A stretch of 64,000 nt of DNA from Bordetella parapertussis (GTDB lineage Bacteria > Bacteroidota > Bacteroidia > Chitinophagales > Chitinophagaceae): contig CALQJX020000002.1 of the NCBI GenBank assembly GCA_943331005.2, forward strand, positions 1 to 64,000, given 5' to 3'. The notes under the pieces were generated by a model. The model ran no database searches. It had not been told where the DNA came from and saw only the letters and a program-made list of their open reading frames with translations. The translations under genes were made by a program, and so were the position numbers. Each line of letters opens with the position of its first letter. Positions within the stretch are counted from its first letter, which is position 1. Of the stretch, positions 27,928 through 43,000 are shown piece after piece.

Positions 27928-27935
27928 CAAAAATA
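27928..27935 (-). promoter_or_regulatory. -7 promoter box for the HsdR_N-type gene
   Basis: TATTTTTG on the minus strand matches TAnnTTTG and ends 6 nt upstream of the ATG at 27921. The predicted transcript is leaderless or nearly so. Confidence 0.5.
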
Positions 27936-27949
27936 AGGGTATTTCCACA

Positions 27950-27990
27950 CCATAAAAAGAAACCGGTAAGACAATTGGGTCTTACCGGTT
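27950..27990 (-). terminator. Rho-independent terminator of the giant surface-protein gene
   Basis: A perfect 12-bp stem, AACCGGTAAGAC (27961-27972) with GTCTTACCGGTT (27979-27990), has a 6-nt loop. A T-rich tail follows on the minus strand. It lies 24 bp past the stop codon. Confidence 0.88.
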
Positions 27991-28014
27991 TCTATAACTA
28001 AATATTATGCCTGA

Positions 28015-31000
28015 TTAACGGCTGATAGTAACAGGAAGCACCTTGCTCCTGTCGCCGGAACGTAAATTAAGCAGGTAAACTCCGTTGCTCAACATATTAT
28101 CAACAATTATCTTTTCGTTGATAACACCATGTATCGCTTTTGTTTTACCAGAGAATACTACCTGACCAAGCATGTTAGTAACGTCTATAGTTACAACTTC
28201 AGTTACATCTGCACCAATTGTACCTTTCAGTGTAAAGTCGCCTTTGTTAGGGTTTGGAAGTACACGTACATCTATATCCTTAACAGGTACACTCACAACA
28301 CCTACATTACCTACTTCAATTACAATAGAATTAAATGAATACTGACCGCCGCAAGTACCGCTGCTCAGTATGCGGCAGGTAACCGTATCGTGGTTCTGCA
28401 GCAGATTAGTAATGAATGATGTAGTTGTAGCACCAGAAACTTCCTCACCATTTACAAGCCACTGCACACCCGGAGTAGGACCTGCATTTGCAATAGTAGC
28501 AGTGAATGTTACTGACTGACCCGGAACTATAGTAGTACCTGCATCTGATGTGATAATGACAGTAGGAGTTTGAGGAGTTACTACATCCATAGTATCTCTG
28601 ATACTTGTAACTGTACTTACCGTGCGGCAAGTGAAATTACTTGTCATCATACAATAGATGATATCACTATCATCAGGAGCAACAGAATAGGTAGCTCCTG
28701 CACCCTGGAAAACACCATTCTTCAACCATGAATAGATTGGAGCTGTACCGCCATAAACCGGAGTTGCAGTAAACGTTACTGAAGAACCCTTACAAATTGC
28801 ACCGGCAAAGTCACGAGATACATTCACTACTGGTGTCTGAGTTGGATTTACAGTCATTGTTGCAGACTGGCTCACTGTAGCTACCGCAGGACATGCTGCA
28901 CTGCTGGTCATGCTTACCTCAACCACATCTCCATTGGCAGGAGCATATGAATAAGATGAAGCACCACTACCTACCGGACTGGCATTGATATACCACTGAT
29001 AAGCAGGAGTTGAACCACCATTCACCGAAGTAGCTGTATAGGTTACACTTGTACCGGAACAAACTGTATTGTCTGTGCTCAGTGAAAGCGTTACTGACGG
29101 AACAACAGCAGGAGTAATAGATACTACTGCCGAAGAAGACATTGGACGCATACATGAAGCAGCATTTGTAGCCATTACAGTATAAACACCTGCAACAGTC
29201 TGAGCGCCAAATGTAACTGAACCACCAGTACCGGTAACAGGGCTACCTATAGCAGCAATACCCAAATACAATCTGTATTGCACCCCTGCTTCAGAAGAAG
29301 CAACGCCAACTGCAATACCGGCACCACCTTCGCAGTAGCTACCACCACCTGTAACGTTATAAACGGCAGGCAATGAATTAACTGAAACTGTTGCAGAACC
29401 CGTCATTGCTGCCTGACAACCGGTAGCAGTATTGATTGCAGATACTGAATAAACACCTGCTATGGTCTGAGGACCGAATGAAACTGCACCTGTGCTGCCA
29501 CTTACAGACGAAACCAATGTAGCACCTCTGTACAAGCGATAAGTAACACCAGACTGAGAAGCAGACACGCCTACATTTACACCAGCACCACCATTACAGT
29601 AAGCACCACCACCTGTAACACTATATTTAACCGGAAGCGCATTTACAGAAACTGTGACTGTACCTGTCATATTGCGGGTACAAGATGTAACCGGATCGGT
29701 AGCAACAACAGCATAGTTACCAGCCATTGTCTGCAGACCGAAATCAATTGTAGATCCCGCCCCTGTAAGCGGTATACCAGTAGCACTACCATCTTTATAA
29801 AGCTGATAGCTGATAGCAGACGCTGAACCGGAAAGACCTACATGTACACCAGTAGAACCGATACAGAAATTACCACCACCGGTTACAGTAAATGTAGCTG
29901 GCAGATTGTTGATCGTAATAACAGCATTTCCTGCCATTGCTTTGGTACAACCAGTAGATGGATCTACTGCCAGTACTGAGTAAGTACCAGCAATATTCTG
30001 AGGACCGAAATTCAATAGACTTCCTGTTCCTGCAAGCGGAGTACCAGTAAGCGTTGACCCATTGTATAACCTATAATTGATACCTGTTTCAGAACCACTG
30101 ATACTTACAGCAACACCTGCCGAGCCTGCACAAGCTGCACCTCCACCTGATACATTGTACTGTTCTGGTAGCGGATTGATGCTGATAGAAGCACTGCCAG
30201 ACATGTTGCGTGTACAAGATGTAGCGGTATTTATAGCTACGGCTGTATAGTTACCCGCAACAGTCCTCAAACCGAAACTGATAGCAGCACCTGTACCTGC
30301 TACTGGCGCACCAGATGGTACAGAACCATTGTAAAGCTGATAAGTGGTACCAGTTGCAGAACCTGAAAGAGAGATATTAATACCTGCACCACCGGCACAA
30401 TAGCTGGTAGCACTGGCTGTAACATTGAATACTGAAGGCAGTGTGTTGACAATGATAGTTGCAGCACCGGTCATGTTTGATGAGCAACCGGTTACTGCAT
30501 CTGAAGCAACTATTGTGTATGAACCAGCATCTGTCTGATTGCCAAATGATACTGCTGAACCTGTACCAGAGATTGGCGTACCGGCAGCAACCGTACCATT
30601 ATACATGGTGTAAACAACACCCGCATCAGAACCATCGAGACCAATGCTGATGCCTGTACCACCGGAGCAATAGTTACCGCCACCTGTTACAGAATGATCT
30701 GCAGGTAATGGATTTACTACTATAGTGCTGACGCCAGACATATTGCTTGTACAACCATAAGTAGCATCTGAAGCAATAACAGTGTAGTTACCTGCAGCAG
30801 TTTTGATACCGAAGCTTAATGCTGAACCTGTACCGGAAATTGCTGCGCCTACGGCTGTAGTACCATTATATAAACGATATGTAACACCAGTCTGAGAACC
30901 ATTGATACCTATTGCAACACCCGAACCACCAGCACAGTATGCACCACCACCTGTCATGTTATAAGCAGCAGGCGGGGTAGAAATATTAATTGTGGCACTA

Positions 31001-34000
31001 CCAGTCATATTGCTGACACAATGAGTAGCCGCATTTTCAGCAACTACTGTATAGTTACCTGCAGTAGTCTGAGCACCAAAGCTAATAGCACTACCCGTAC
31101 CAGCAACTGGAAGACCTGAAGCAACGGTACCATTATATAACTGATAAGTAATACCTGCCTGAGAATTATTCAGACCTACTGTAACGCCTGTACCACCTGT
31201 ACAATAAGTACCACCACCGTTAACTGCATATGCAACAGGAAGCGGACTAACAGATATGGTAACCGAACCATTCATTGCTTCGGCACATGATGTAACAACA
31301 TTTGTAGCAAGAACACTATAGTTTCCGGTAACAGAATAAGTGCCAAAATTCAGAGAAGTACCTGTACCTGCTATCGGGCTACCAACTGCTGTTGCGCCAT
31401 TATATAACCTGTAAGAAACACCTGTTGAAGAACCATCAAGTATGATTGGAGCACTTGTTCCGCCAGCGCAATATGCACCACCACCAGACAAATTGTATAG
31501 AATTGGCTGTGCATTGATTGCCACAGTAGCAGCACCACTCATATTAGCATTGCATGCATTAATTGAATTAGTAGCAACCACGTTATAACTACCGGCGTTT
31601 GTTTGTGTGCCGAAACTGATTGCGCTACCAGTACCGCTAACTGCAAAGCCAGAAGCTACTGTACCATTATAAAGCTGGTAATTCACACCTGACTGAGAGC
31701 CAGACAATCCGATAACAACTCCAGATGTACCGGTGCAATAACTACCACCACCTGTAACAGCATAAACAACCGGCAGTGTGTTTACAATAACATCAACCGA
31801 TTCGTCCATACCTGCAGCACATGTAGTAGATGCATTTACGGCACGTACAGAATAGCTGCCGGCAGCAGTAATGATACCGAAATCAATTTCAGCACCTGTA
31901 CCTGCAACTACAGCACCTGAAGTGGCAGAACCATTATAAAGCTGGTAATTGATGCCAGTATTAGAGCCGCTCAGCCCGATATTAACACCAGCAGAACCGG
32001 CACAATAACTACCACCACCGGTAACAGTATAAACAACCGGCTGTGCATTTACAGCAACAGTTGCGGCACCTGTCATAGCTGCAGTGCAACCTGTAGTAGT
32101 GTTAGTAGCCTGTACACTGTACGTGCCGGCTGTGGTCAGCATACCAAAGTTGAGTGCTGTACCTGTACCTGCTATTGGAGTACCAACTGAGGCAGTACCA
32201 TTGTATAACTGATAAGATACACCAAGCGCAGAACCCGAAAGGGTTATAGAAACGCCAGAGGTACCTGCACAGTAGTTTCCACCACCTGTAACTGCGAATG
32301 CAGCAGGAAGCGCATTAACTATAACTGTTGCTGTGCCTGTCATAGAAGAAGTACATGAGGTAGCCGGATCTGTAGCAAGTACAGAATAAATACCAGCTGC
32401 CGTTTGTGCACCAAATGAAACTGCACTACCAGTACCGGACAATGCAGAACCACTTGCGGTAGCACCATTATATAATTGGTAGCTAATACCTGTTTGAGAA
32501 CCACCAAGGACTACAAACACACCGGCACCACCTGCACAATAGTTACCACCACCTATTACGGTTTGAACAACAGGCACTGCATTTACTGCAACAACTGAAG
32601 TTCCTGACATATTAGCAATACAACCTGTAAGTGAGTTGGTAGCGATGATCGAATAAGAACCAGCGTTAGTTTTGAAACCAAGATCAAGTGCACTACCTGT
32701 ACCAGCAACAGGAGATCCTGTGGCTGTTCCACCGTAATACAACTGATAATTGATACCTGATGTAGATCCGCTAAGACCTACAGGAACTCCTGCTCCACCT
32801 GCGCAATATGCACCTCCACCTGTCATGTTATAAACAGTAGGTTGTGCGTTTACAGAGATAGTAGCTGCACCTGTCATATTGCTGGTACATGTAGTGCTGT
32901 TGTTTGTGGCAAGCACTGTGTAAATTCCGGCATTATATTGAGTACCAAAGCTGATAGAGAATCCAGTACCGGCAACAGATGAACCAACAGGAACGCTTCC
33001 ATTGTATAATTGATAAGATATACCCGGAGCAGAACCTGTAAGACCAAGAACAAATCCTGACCCACCGGCACAATATGTACCGCCGCCTGTTACATTGTAA
33101 GAAGCAGGCACAGGATTAATATTGATCACTGCACTACCAGACATATTTGACGTACATGTAGTAGCAGCATTTGTTGCAAGAACTGTATATGTACCGCTCA
33201 ACGAACGTGTACCGAAGCTGATGGCACTACCAGTACCCGCAATCGCTGCACCGGAAATACCTGATCCGTTGTATAATCTGTAAGTGACACCTGTTTCTGA
33301 CCCAGCAAGACCAATGACAACACCTGCACTACCAGCACAGTAGTTGCCACCACCGGTAACAGAATAAACAACTGGTAAAGCATTTATGTTCACAACGGCT
33401 AAACCCGTCATTCCATTACTACAACCTGTTGTGGCATTTGTAGCAGAAACACTGTAGGTACCTGCCGCAGTAACCAGGGCCATATTAACAGGAGTACCTG
33501 TACCTGCTACAGAAGCTCCAACAGCTGTAAAACCACTATATAATTGGTAATTAACACCAATTTCAGAACTGAGCAGATTTACGTTCACACCGGTAGATCC
33601 AACACAATAGCTACCACCACCTGATACGATCTGTGAAACCGGCAAAGGATTAACACCTACCGAAGCACTTCCTGTCATAGCTCTTGTACAACCTGTTACG
33701 GCTGCAGTAGCAAGAACTGTATAAGTAGCTACCGTAGATTGGTTGCCAAATGAAAGAGCACTACCCGTACCTGTTGCTGTTGCAACCGTAGTGCTACCAT
33801 TCAGTAATGTATAAGTGATACCTGAGTTAGAACCACTTAAACCAACCGCAACACCAGTGCCACCAACACAGTAGTTACCACCACCAGTTACAGTGTAAGC
33901 TGTAGGCAATGGATTTACAATTATAGACGCAGTACCTGTCATGTTGCTTACACAACCAGTGGCTATATCGGTAGCTCTAACTGAGTAGCTACCTGCAGCA

Positions 34001-37000
34001 GTCTGTAATCCGAAATTGAAAGAAAGGCCGGTACCGCTGATTGCTGCACCTGTTGGGGTGCTACCATTGTATAACTGGTAGTTGACTCCTATTGTAGAAC
34101 CAGAAAGAGCAACACCAAGTCCTGAACCACCGCTACAATAGTTTCCACCTCCAGTTACACTATAAACTGATGGAAGTGGATTGATAGAAATTGTAGCAGC
34201 GCCAAGCATTACATTGGTACAACCTGTTGTAGTATTTGTAGCAACAACAGTATAAGTTCCCGGAGTAGTCTGTAATCCAAAACTGATAGCACTACCTGTT
34301 CCACTTACTGTTGTACCAATTGCAGCAGTTCCATTATATAATTGGTAGTTGATACCTGCTTGCGAACTGAGCAGATTCACGGCTACACCAGAACCACCGG
34401 CACAGTAAGCACCACCACCACTAACTGTTTGCTGAACAGGTAACGGATTGGTAGCAATACTTGCAGTGCCTGCCATAGGCGACGTACAACCATTCAGGAT
34501 ATTTGTAGCAAGTACAGAATATGTTCCGGTAAGCGTATGCAAACCGAATGAGAATGTTGTACCAGGACCTGCAAATGGAGTACCCATTGCTGTTGTACCG
34601 TTGTATAACTGATAATTGATTGCTGTATTAGATCCGGTAAGACCAATATTAACACCGATTCCACCTGAACAGTAAGTACCACCACCTGTAACAGTGTAGG
34701 TCTGTGGTACAGAGAGGATGGTAACTGAAGGTGTGCCGGTCATAACTCTAGTACAAGATGTAGTCGGATTAGTAGCGAGAATAGAATAAGAACCTGAAGG
34801 TGTAACAGCACTGAATGTCAATGATGAGCCGGTACCTCCATATGATGCATAAAGAGAAGAACCATTATAGAGCTGATAAGTGATGCCAGCTTCAGAACCA
34901 CTTAACGAAAGTGAGACACCACCTGTGCCATTACAATAAGAACCACCTCCTGAAAGTGTATACTGTGCAGGTAATGGATTTACCACTACTGTTGCACTAC
35001 CACTCATATTGTTGATACATGTTGTAGAAGGATTTGAAGCAAACACAGTATAAGTTCCAGCAACATCCAGCAAGCCAAATGTAAGTACTGTACCTGTACC
35101 TGGAAGTGGCGAACCATATGCTACTGATCCTTTGTAGATCTGATAATTCACGCCAAAATCAGAACCTGACATACCAACATATACACCACCGGTACCCGCG
35201 CAGTAACTACCACCACCGGTAACTGTATAAACAACAGGTAGTGTATTTACAACAACTGTAGTAATGCCGCTCATGTTGCTCATACAACCAGTAGTTGCAT
35301 TGGTAGCTAATACTGAGTAAGAACCTGCAGTAGTTTGTAAACCAAAACTAATAACTGATCCTGTACCTGCAAAAGGACTACCTACTACTGTTGCGCCTCT
35401 GTATAATTGATAATTAATACCGGAAACAGAACCAGTAAGGCCAACTGGAACACCAGTACCACCAACACAGTATGCACCACCACCTGTCATATTTTGCACA
35501 GCTGGTAATGGATTTACTATTACCACGGCTACACCAGACATATTATTGGTACAACTTGTTGTAGTGTTAACTGCACCTACGGAATAAGTTCCGGCAGTAG
35601 TGAACACACCAAAATCTAATGCCCCTCCGGTACCGGCAACTACACTACCAACAGTTGTCGAACCATTGTAAAGTTGATAATTGATGCCTGTCTCAGATCC
35701 GCTCAATCCAACATGGTAACCTGCATCTCCGACACACATAGTACCACCACCAGTCATAGCGAATTGAGTAGGTAATGGGTTAACAACTACGGTTGCAGAA
35801 CCGGTCATATTATTAACACAACTTGTTGTAGCATTTGTTGCAAATACAGTATAAGTACCTGCAGCGGTTTGAGAACCGAAACTGATAGCGGCTCCGGTAC
35901 CTGCAACAGTACTTCCTGTAACAGTAGTTCCGTTGTATAACTGATAATTAATTCCTGTCTGAGAACCGGCAAGCCCTACAGCAACACCTGTCCCACCATT
36001 ACAATAAGATCCGCCACCCGTAACTGCATAAGTAACAGGCAGAGGATTTACTACTACTGTAGCGCTACCGGTCATTGCATTAGTACAACTTGTTGTAGCG
36101 TTTGTAGCAAATACTGTGTAAGTTCCGGCTGTTGTGAGCAGGCCAAAATCTATACTGGTGCTTGTACCTGCTACCGGACTACCCACTGCAGTAGCGCCTC
36201 TGTATAGCTGATAGTTTACACCTGAATTAGTAAATGAAAGACCTATATGAACACCAGTACCACCAGAACAATAGTTCCCACCTCCGGTAACAGTATATGC
36301 TGAAGGCAATGGATTGATTACGATTGATGCACTACCCAACATAGCCATAGTGCAACCGTTAGTAGCATCTGTAGCAACTACAGTGTAAGTTCCTGCAAGT
36401 GTTTGAATGCCAAAACTAATAGCACTACCTGTACCTGCAACAGCACTACCCATTACAGTAGCACCATTATATAACTGATAGTTGATGCCTGAATTAGAGC
36501 TAACCAGCCCAACTGCAAGTCCGGTAGACCCTGCACAATAGTTGCCACCACCTGTTACAGAATAAGCAGAAGGAATTGTGTAAATAACTACAACTGCAGA
36601 ACCGGTCATGTTAGCAGTACAACCATTAGCAGTATTAGTAGCAAGTACCGTGTATGTACCGGCAGTTGTTTGTAAGCCAAATGACAACGCGGAGCCTGTA
36701 CCAGCAAGCGGACTACCTACACTGGTAGCACCACGATAGAGCTGATAATTAACCCCTGTAGCAGAACCTCCAAGTCCTACTAATACACCAGATCCACCAG
36801 AACAATAGTTTCCACCACCGGTTACTGTTTGTGCAGCAGGAACAGCATTGATAGATACTGTTACTGAACCAGTCATATTGCGTGTACAAGATGTTGTAGC
36901 GTTCGTAGCCAATACAGAATAAGTACCAGCGGTCGTTTGCAATCCGAAATCTATTGACGAACCAGTACCTGCAACGACAGACCCAACAGCAGTTGCTCCC

Positions 37001-40000
37001 CTATAGAGTTGGTAATTGATACCTGTTTCAGAATTACCAAGACCAACATTTACTCCACTGCCACCGCTACAGTAAGTTCCTCCTCCGGTTACAGAATAAG
37101 CAACAGGCAGAGCATTGATTACTATTGTTGCTGTTCCTGTCATAACCATATTACAAGAAGTGGTAGCATTGGTTGCAAGAACAGTGTAAGTTCCTGAAGC
37201 TGTCTGCACACCAAAACTTATTGCAGCACCTGTGCCTGAAACAGCACCACCTACTGTTGAAGCACCATTATATAATTGATAGTTTATTCCGGACTGAGAT
37301 CCGCTCAATCCGATAGCAATACCAGTACTGCCTGAGCAATAACTACCACCACCAGTCATATTAAACGTTGTTGGCAATGGGTTTACTGCTACCGTGGCGC
37401 TTCCGGTCATATTTCTAACACAAGATGTGGTTGCATTAGTGGCAACTACTGAATAAGTACCTGCTACGGTTTGTGCACCAAATGAAATAGCAGATCCGGT
37501 ACCTGCCAGAGCAGTACCTGTTGCAGTAGCACCATTATATAACTGGTAATTGATTCCGGTTTCTGAACTATTCAGACCAATAGTTACTCCTGCAGCGCCA
37601 CTACATAAAGAACCACCACCAGTAACTGTCTGAACAGCAGGCAACGCATTTATTGATACTACAGCACTGCCACTCATATTGCTGACACAAGATGTGGTTG
37701 CATTGGTAGCTTTAACGGTGTAGGTACCGGCAGTAGTAATTAAACCAAAATCGAGTGCAGAACCAGCACCTGCAACCGGACTACCGATAGCCGTAGCGCC
37801 ACTATATAATTGATAGTTAACTCCTGTCTGAGAATTTACCAGGCCTACATGTACACCAGAACCACCGGTACAGTAAGAACCGCCGCCTGTCACTGAATAA
37901 TTAGTAGGCAATGCATTTATAACTACACTTGCAGCACCTGTCATATTCTGTGTGCAGGATGTTGTAACATTAGTAGCCAATACTGTATAAGTACCAGCCG
38001 CAGTAAATGTACCCAGACTCAGCGCAGAACCTGTACCTGAAACCGGACTACCTACTGCAGATCCTCCGTTATAAACCTGATAATTGATACCGGTTGCAGA
38101 ACCGGCAAGGCCTATACTAACTCCTGCACCGCCACTACAATAGTTGCCACCGCCGGTTACTGCAAATGTAGCAGGAAGCGGATTGACCACAATTGTTGGA
38201 GTGCCTGACATGGCAATCTGACAAGAAGTTGATGTATTGGTAGCTAAAACACTATAGGTACCTGCAGCTGTCATCAAACCAAAATCAAGACCTGAACTGG
38301 CACCGGCAAACGGACTACCTACCGGAGTAGCACCATTGTATAACTGATAATTGATACCAACTACAGAGAAATCCTGATATATATGAAAACCAGTCCCACC
38401 GGCACAATAGGCACCACCACCACTAACGTTGTATACTGTGGGAAGCGGATTGATAAATACAGTGGCGCTTCCACTCATACTCTGAGCGCAGGTAGCACTT
38501 GGATTTGCAATAACTGTATAATTACCTGGCGTAGTAAATAAGCCGAAACTGAAAGCGCTGCCAGTTCCGGATACTACTGAACCAACATCAACACCTCCTC
38601 GCCTTAACTGATAACTTACTGATGATTGGGAATTAGACATTCCAACAGAGACACCTGTTCCACCGGAACAATATCCACCACCACCGCTTACACTATAAAC
38701 AACAGGAACAGAACCAACAGTTACTGTTGTAGATCCGGCCATGTTATTGGTACAGAAAGTAGTTGCATTGGTTGCCAATACTGTGTAAGTTCCGGCAGCA
38801 GTCTGATATCCGAAACTGATAGCAATTCCAGTTCCTGAAACAGGAGTACCTACAGCAGTAGAGCCGAGATACAATTGATAATTGATACCTGTCTGAGAAC
38901 TATCCAAACCGATAGTTACACCAGTTCCACCTGAACAATAGAAACCACCCCCATTTACATTCACTACCAATGGTAGTGGATTTACCGTTACGTTGGAAGA
39001 AGCAACCGGATTGCTGGTACAGCCGGTTCCTGTATAAGTTACAGATACACTGTATGAACCGGAAGCACCAGCATTAGGTGTAGTGTAAACCTGAGTAGAG
39101 CCTGATGTAGTACTACTGTAACTACCCGGGCCACTCCAGTTATAAGACAATAAAGTACCTGCGCCAGAAGCACCATTACCAGTGAGCGACAGAACCGCTC
39201 CTGCACACAATACAGTTGGAGATACGCCTATAGAGGTCATTGTTGGTAAGTTATTTACTGTTACAGCCGAAGAAGTAACAGGACTACTTGTACAACCAGA
39301 TCCGGTGTAAGTCACAGAAAGCGTATATACACCACTTGCTGCTGTTGTAGTTGGTGTAAGTACCGCTGTGTTGGTAACAGTAGTTGAAGTATAAGAGTTA
39401 GGACCACTCCAATTGTAAGACGTTAAAGACCCGGATCCTGAAACCGATCCTGCAGTAAATGTAAGAGAAGTACCATTACAAATATTCGTTGTAGAGGGCG
39501 TGATACTTGCAACTGTTGGTATTGTATTAACTGTTGCAGAAGTAGTATAGACACGTGTACAACCTGAGCCTGTAGCATTGTTTACTGTTACAGAATATAT
39601 ACCTGTAGCTGCAGTAGTAGTACCCGGAACACTTGGCGTTGCAGTCGTAGCGCCCGTAATAGCTACCGGACCAGCCCATGAATAACCGGTCACATTTGCA
39701 GCGCCGTTTGCAGATAATAATAATGTTGCCGGCTGACAAATTGGACCATTATTAGTTGCACTTGTTAGTGAAGGAGCAGGATTCACCGTTACAGTGGTTG
39801 TATATACAGTTGCCGGGCTACAACCTGGCTGTCCACTACCATCTGTTACAGTCAACGAATAAGTTGTAGTTACTGTTGGTGTAGCCGTAGTATTCTGTAA
39901 AGTAGATGAAACAAGTGATGCCCCGCTCCATACATAGGTACTAGCTCCATTGGCAGGGTTAGCATTCAATGTCACGGTACCACTCACACATATCACACCG

Positions 40001-43000
40001 CTATTTGTAGGCGCTGCAGTTGGTGTGTTATTTACTGTAACAGAAGTTGTATAAATATTAGATGGACTACAGCCTGGATGTGTACTGCCATCAGTTACTG
40101 TAAGTGAATAAACAGAAGTAACTGTAGGTGTAGCAGAAGTAGTTACTCCGGTTGAGGCAACCAAAGATGTACCACTCCATGCATAGGTACTTGCACCACC
40201 AGCTGGAGTAGCTGTTAATGTAACCGTACCGCCATTACATATGTAACCATTGTTGGCAACAGTAGCTGTAGGTTTAGCATTAACTGTTACAGATGTAGTA
40301 TATATTGTTGATGGGCTACAACCTGGCTGGGTGCTACCATCTGTCACAGTAAGTGAATAAACAGAGGTAACTGTTGGCGTAGCTGTAGTAGTAACACCGG
40401 TTGAGGCAACCAAAGATGCCCCACTCCATGCATAGGTACTTGCGCTACCTGATGGTGTTGCTGTGATTGTAACTGTACCACCATTACATATATAACCATT
40501 ATTGGCAACAGTAGCAGTAGGTTTAGCATTTACTGTTACTGAAGTAGTATAAATTGTTGAAGGACTACAGCCCGATTTGGTACTGCCATCAGTAACCATA
40601 AGCGAATAAACACCTGTTACAGTTGGAGTAGCTGTTGTAGTTGCACCCGTAGCTGCTATAAGCGATGAACCTGTCCAGTTGTATACACTTGCACCGTTCG
40701 CACCATTCGCAGTGAGTGTCACTGTGCCACCGTTACAGATATATCCGTTGTTGGTAGGAGCAGCTGTCGGTTTGCTATTTACAGTTACAGAAGTAGTGTA
40801 AACAGTAGAAGGACTACAACCTGCAAAACCGCTACCATCTGTCACAGTCAATGAATAAACACTTGTAACTGTAGGTGTAGCTGTTGGGTTAGCTATAGTT
40901 GAAGATGAAAGTGAAGGTCCGCTCCATGAATACACTGAAGCGCCACCTGATCCATTGGCACTAAGATTTACGGTACCACCATTACATATGTAACCGTCAT
41001 TAGTTGGAGCAGCAATTGGAGTACTGTTAACTGTAACAGATGTTGTGTATACCGTAGATGGACTACAACCAGGTTGTGAACTACCGTCAGTTACTGTTAA
41101 AGAATAGACTGAAGTAACTGTTGGAGTAGCTGTTGGATTCTGTAATGTATTAGAAGCCAAAGAAGATCCACTCCAGTTATAAGTAATAGCGCCACTGGCT
41201 GGATTTGCTGTCAATGTCACAGTGCCACCGTTACATATAGGGCTACTGTTTGTTGGCGAAGCAACAGGTTTAGCATTTACCGTTACTGAAGTAGTATAAA
41301 CTGTAGACGGACTACAACCGTTATCTGAAGTTCCGTCAGTTACAGTTACAGAGTAAACTGAAGTTACTGTAGGAGTTGCAGTTGGAGTTGCACCTGTGGT
41401 GGCAACAAGAGCAGATCCACTCCAGTTATAAACGCTGGCTCCGTCAGCTCCATTTGCTGTCAGCGTTACTGTACCACCATTACATATATATCCATTGTTT
41501 GTAGGAGCAGCAGTTGGCGTAGGTTTTACAGTTACCTGAGTAGTGTATACTGTAGCAGGGCTACAACCACTTCCACTTGTACCATTTGTAACTGAAAGTG
41601 AATATACACTTGTTACTGTTGGTGTTGCAGTTGGGTTGGCTACTGAAGTAGATGAAAGACCTGGTCCGCTCCAGCTGTATGTAGTTGCTCCGCCAGCGGG
41701 GTTTGCAGTAAGTGTCGCTGTTCCACCATTACATATTGGACCACTGTTTGTTGGAGCTGCTGTAGGTGTAGTATTAACTGTTACCGATGTAGTATATACT
41801 GTAGACGGACTACAACCAGAATGTCCGCTTCCATCAGAAACTGTAAGAGAATAAGTTGAAGTAACAGTAGGTGTGGCAGTAGGATTTTCAGTAGTTGATG
41901 CTGATAATGAAGATCCTGACCAGCTATAAGCACTGGCTCCATTGGCCGGATTGGCTGTAAGCGTAACTGTACCGCCATTACAAATAGGACTGCTGTTTGT
42001 TGGGGCAGCAGTAGGTACTGCATTTACAGTTACAGAGGTAGTGTATACTGTGGCAGGGCTGCAACCACTGTCACCAGAACCATCGCTAACTGTAAGTGAA
42101 TAAACACTTGTAGAAGCCGGAGCAGCTGTAGGGTTTGCAGCGGTTGTAGATGAAATAGATGCACCGCTCCATGTATAAACTGAAGCACCTCCAGATCCGT
42201 TTGCTGTAAGATTCACTGTACCTCCTACGCATATATGGCCGTCATTGCTTGGTGCCGCAATTGGTGTTGAACGTACTGTTACTGAAGTAGTATATATAGT
42301 AGAAGGGCTGCAACCAGAAACTGCAGTACCATCACTTACCGTCAAAGAATAAACACTGGTAACAGTTGGCGTTGCTGTTGGCGTTGCACCAGTTGTAGCT
42401 GCCAGATTCGGTCCGCTCCAGGTAAATACAGATGCACCACCTGCAGGATTAGCTGTAATCGTTACTGTACCGCCATTACAGATAGGACCACTGTTCGTTG
42501 GTGCAGCAGTAGGCGTTGGGTTCACAGTCACCTCTGTGGTATAAACTGTAGCCGGACTACAACCAGGGTTACCGCTGCCATCGCTTACAGTAAGTGAATA
42601 AACACTTGTTACTGTAGGAGTAGCTGTAGGTGTAGCACCGGTAGTGGCTGCTAGATTAGGACCACTCCATGTAAATACTGACGCACCACCCGATGGATTT
42701 GCTGCAAGAGTCACAGTACCACCATTACATATCGGTCCGCTGTTAGTTGGTGCAGCGGCAGGCACTGCGTTAATAGTTACAGTTGCACTTCCCTGTGTGC
42801 CCCAGCAAGATGCTGTTGCAGTTCTGGCCCTGAAATAATAAGTACCTGATGCTGTAACAGACTCAGAAGTAGATGGAGTAGCAGTTGATGTACCACCAGA
42901 TGTTGTACCCTGATAATAAATAGTACCACCTATACCACCTGATGCATTCAGTGTTGCAGCACCACAAGCAGTACCACCACCTGTAACTGTAACGGCACCT

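Noticed and set aside
29098..42759. Regular direct repeats as a possible CRISPR array
   Set aside because: Units are 249-267 bp, coding and diverged throughout. There is no short conserved repeat with unique spacers and no cas gene.
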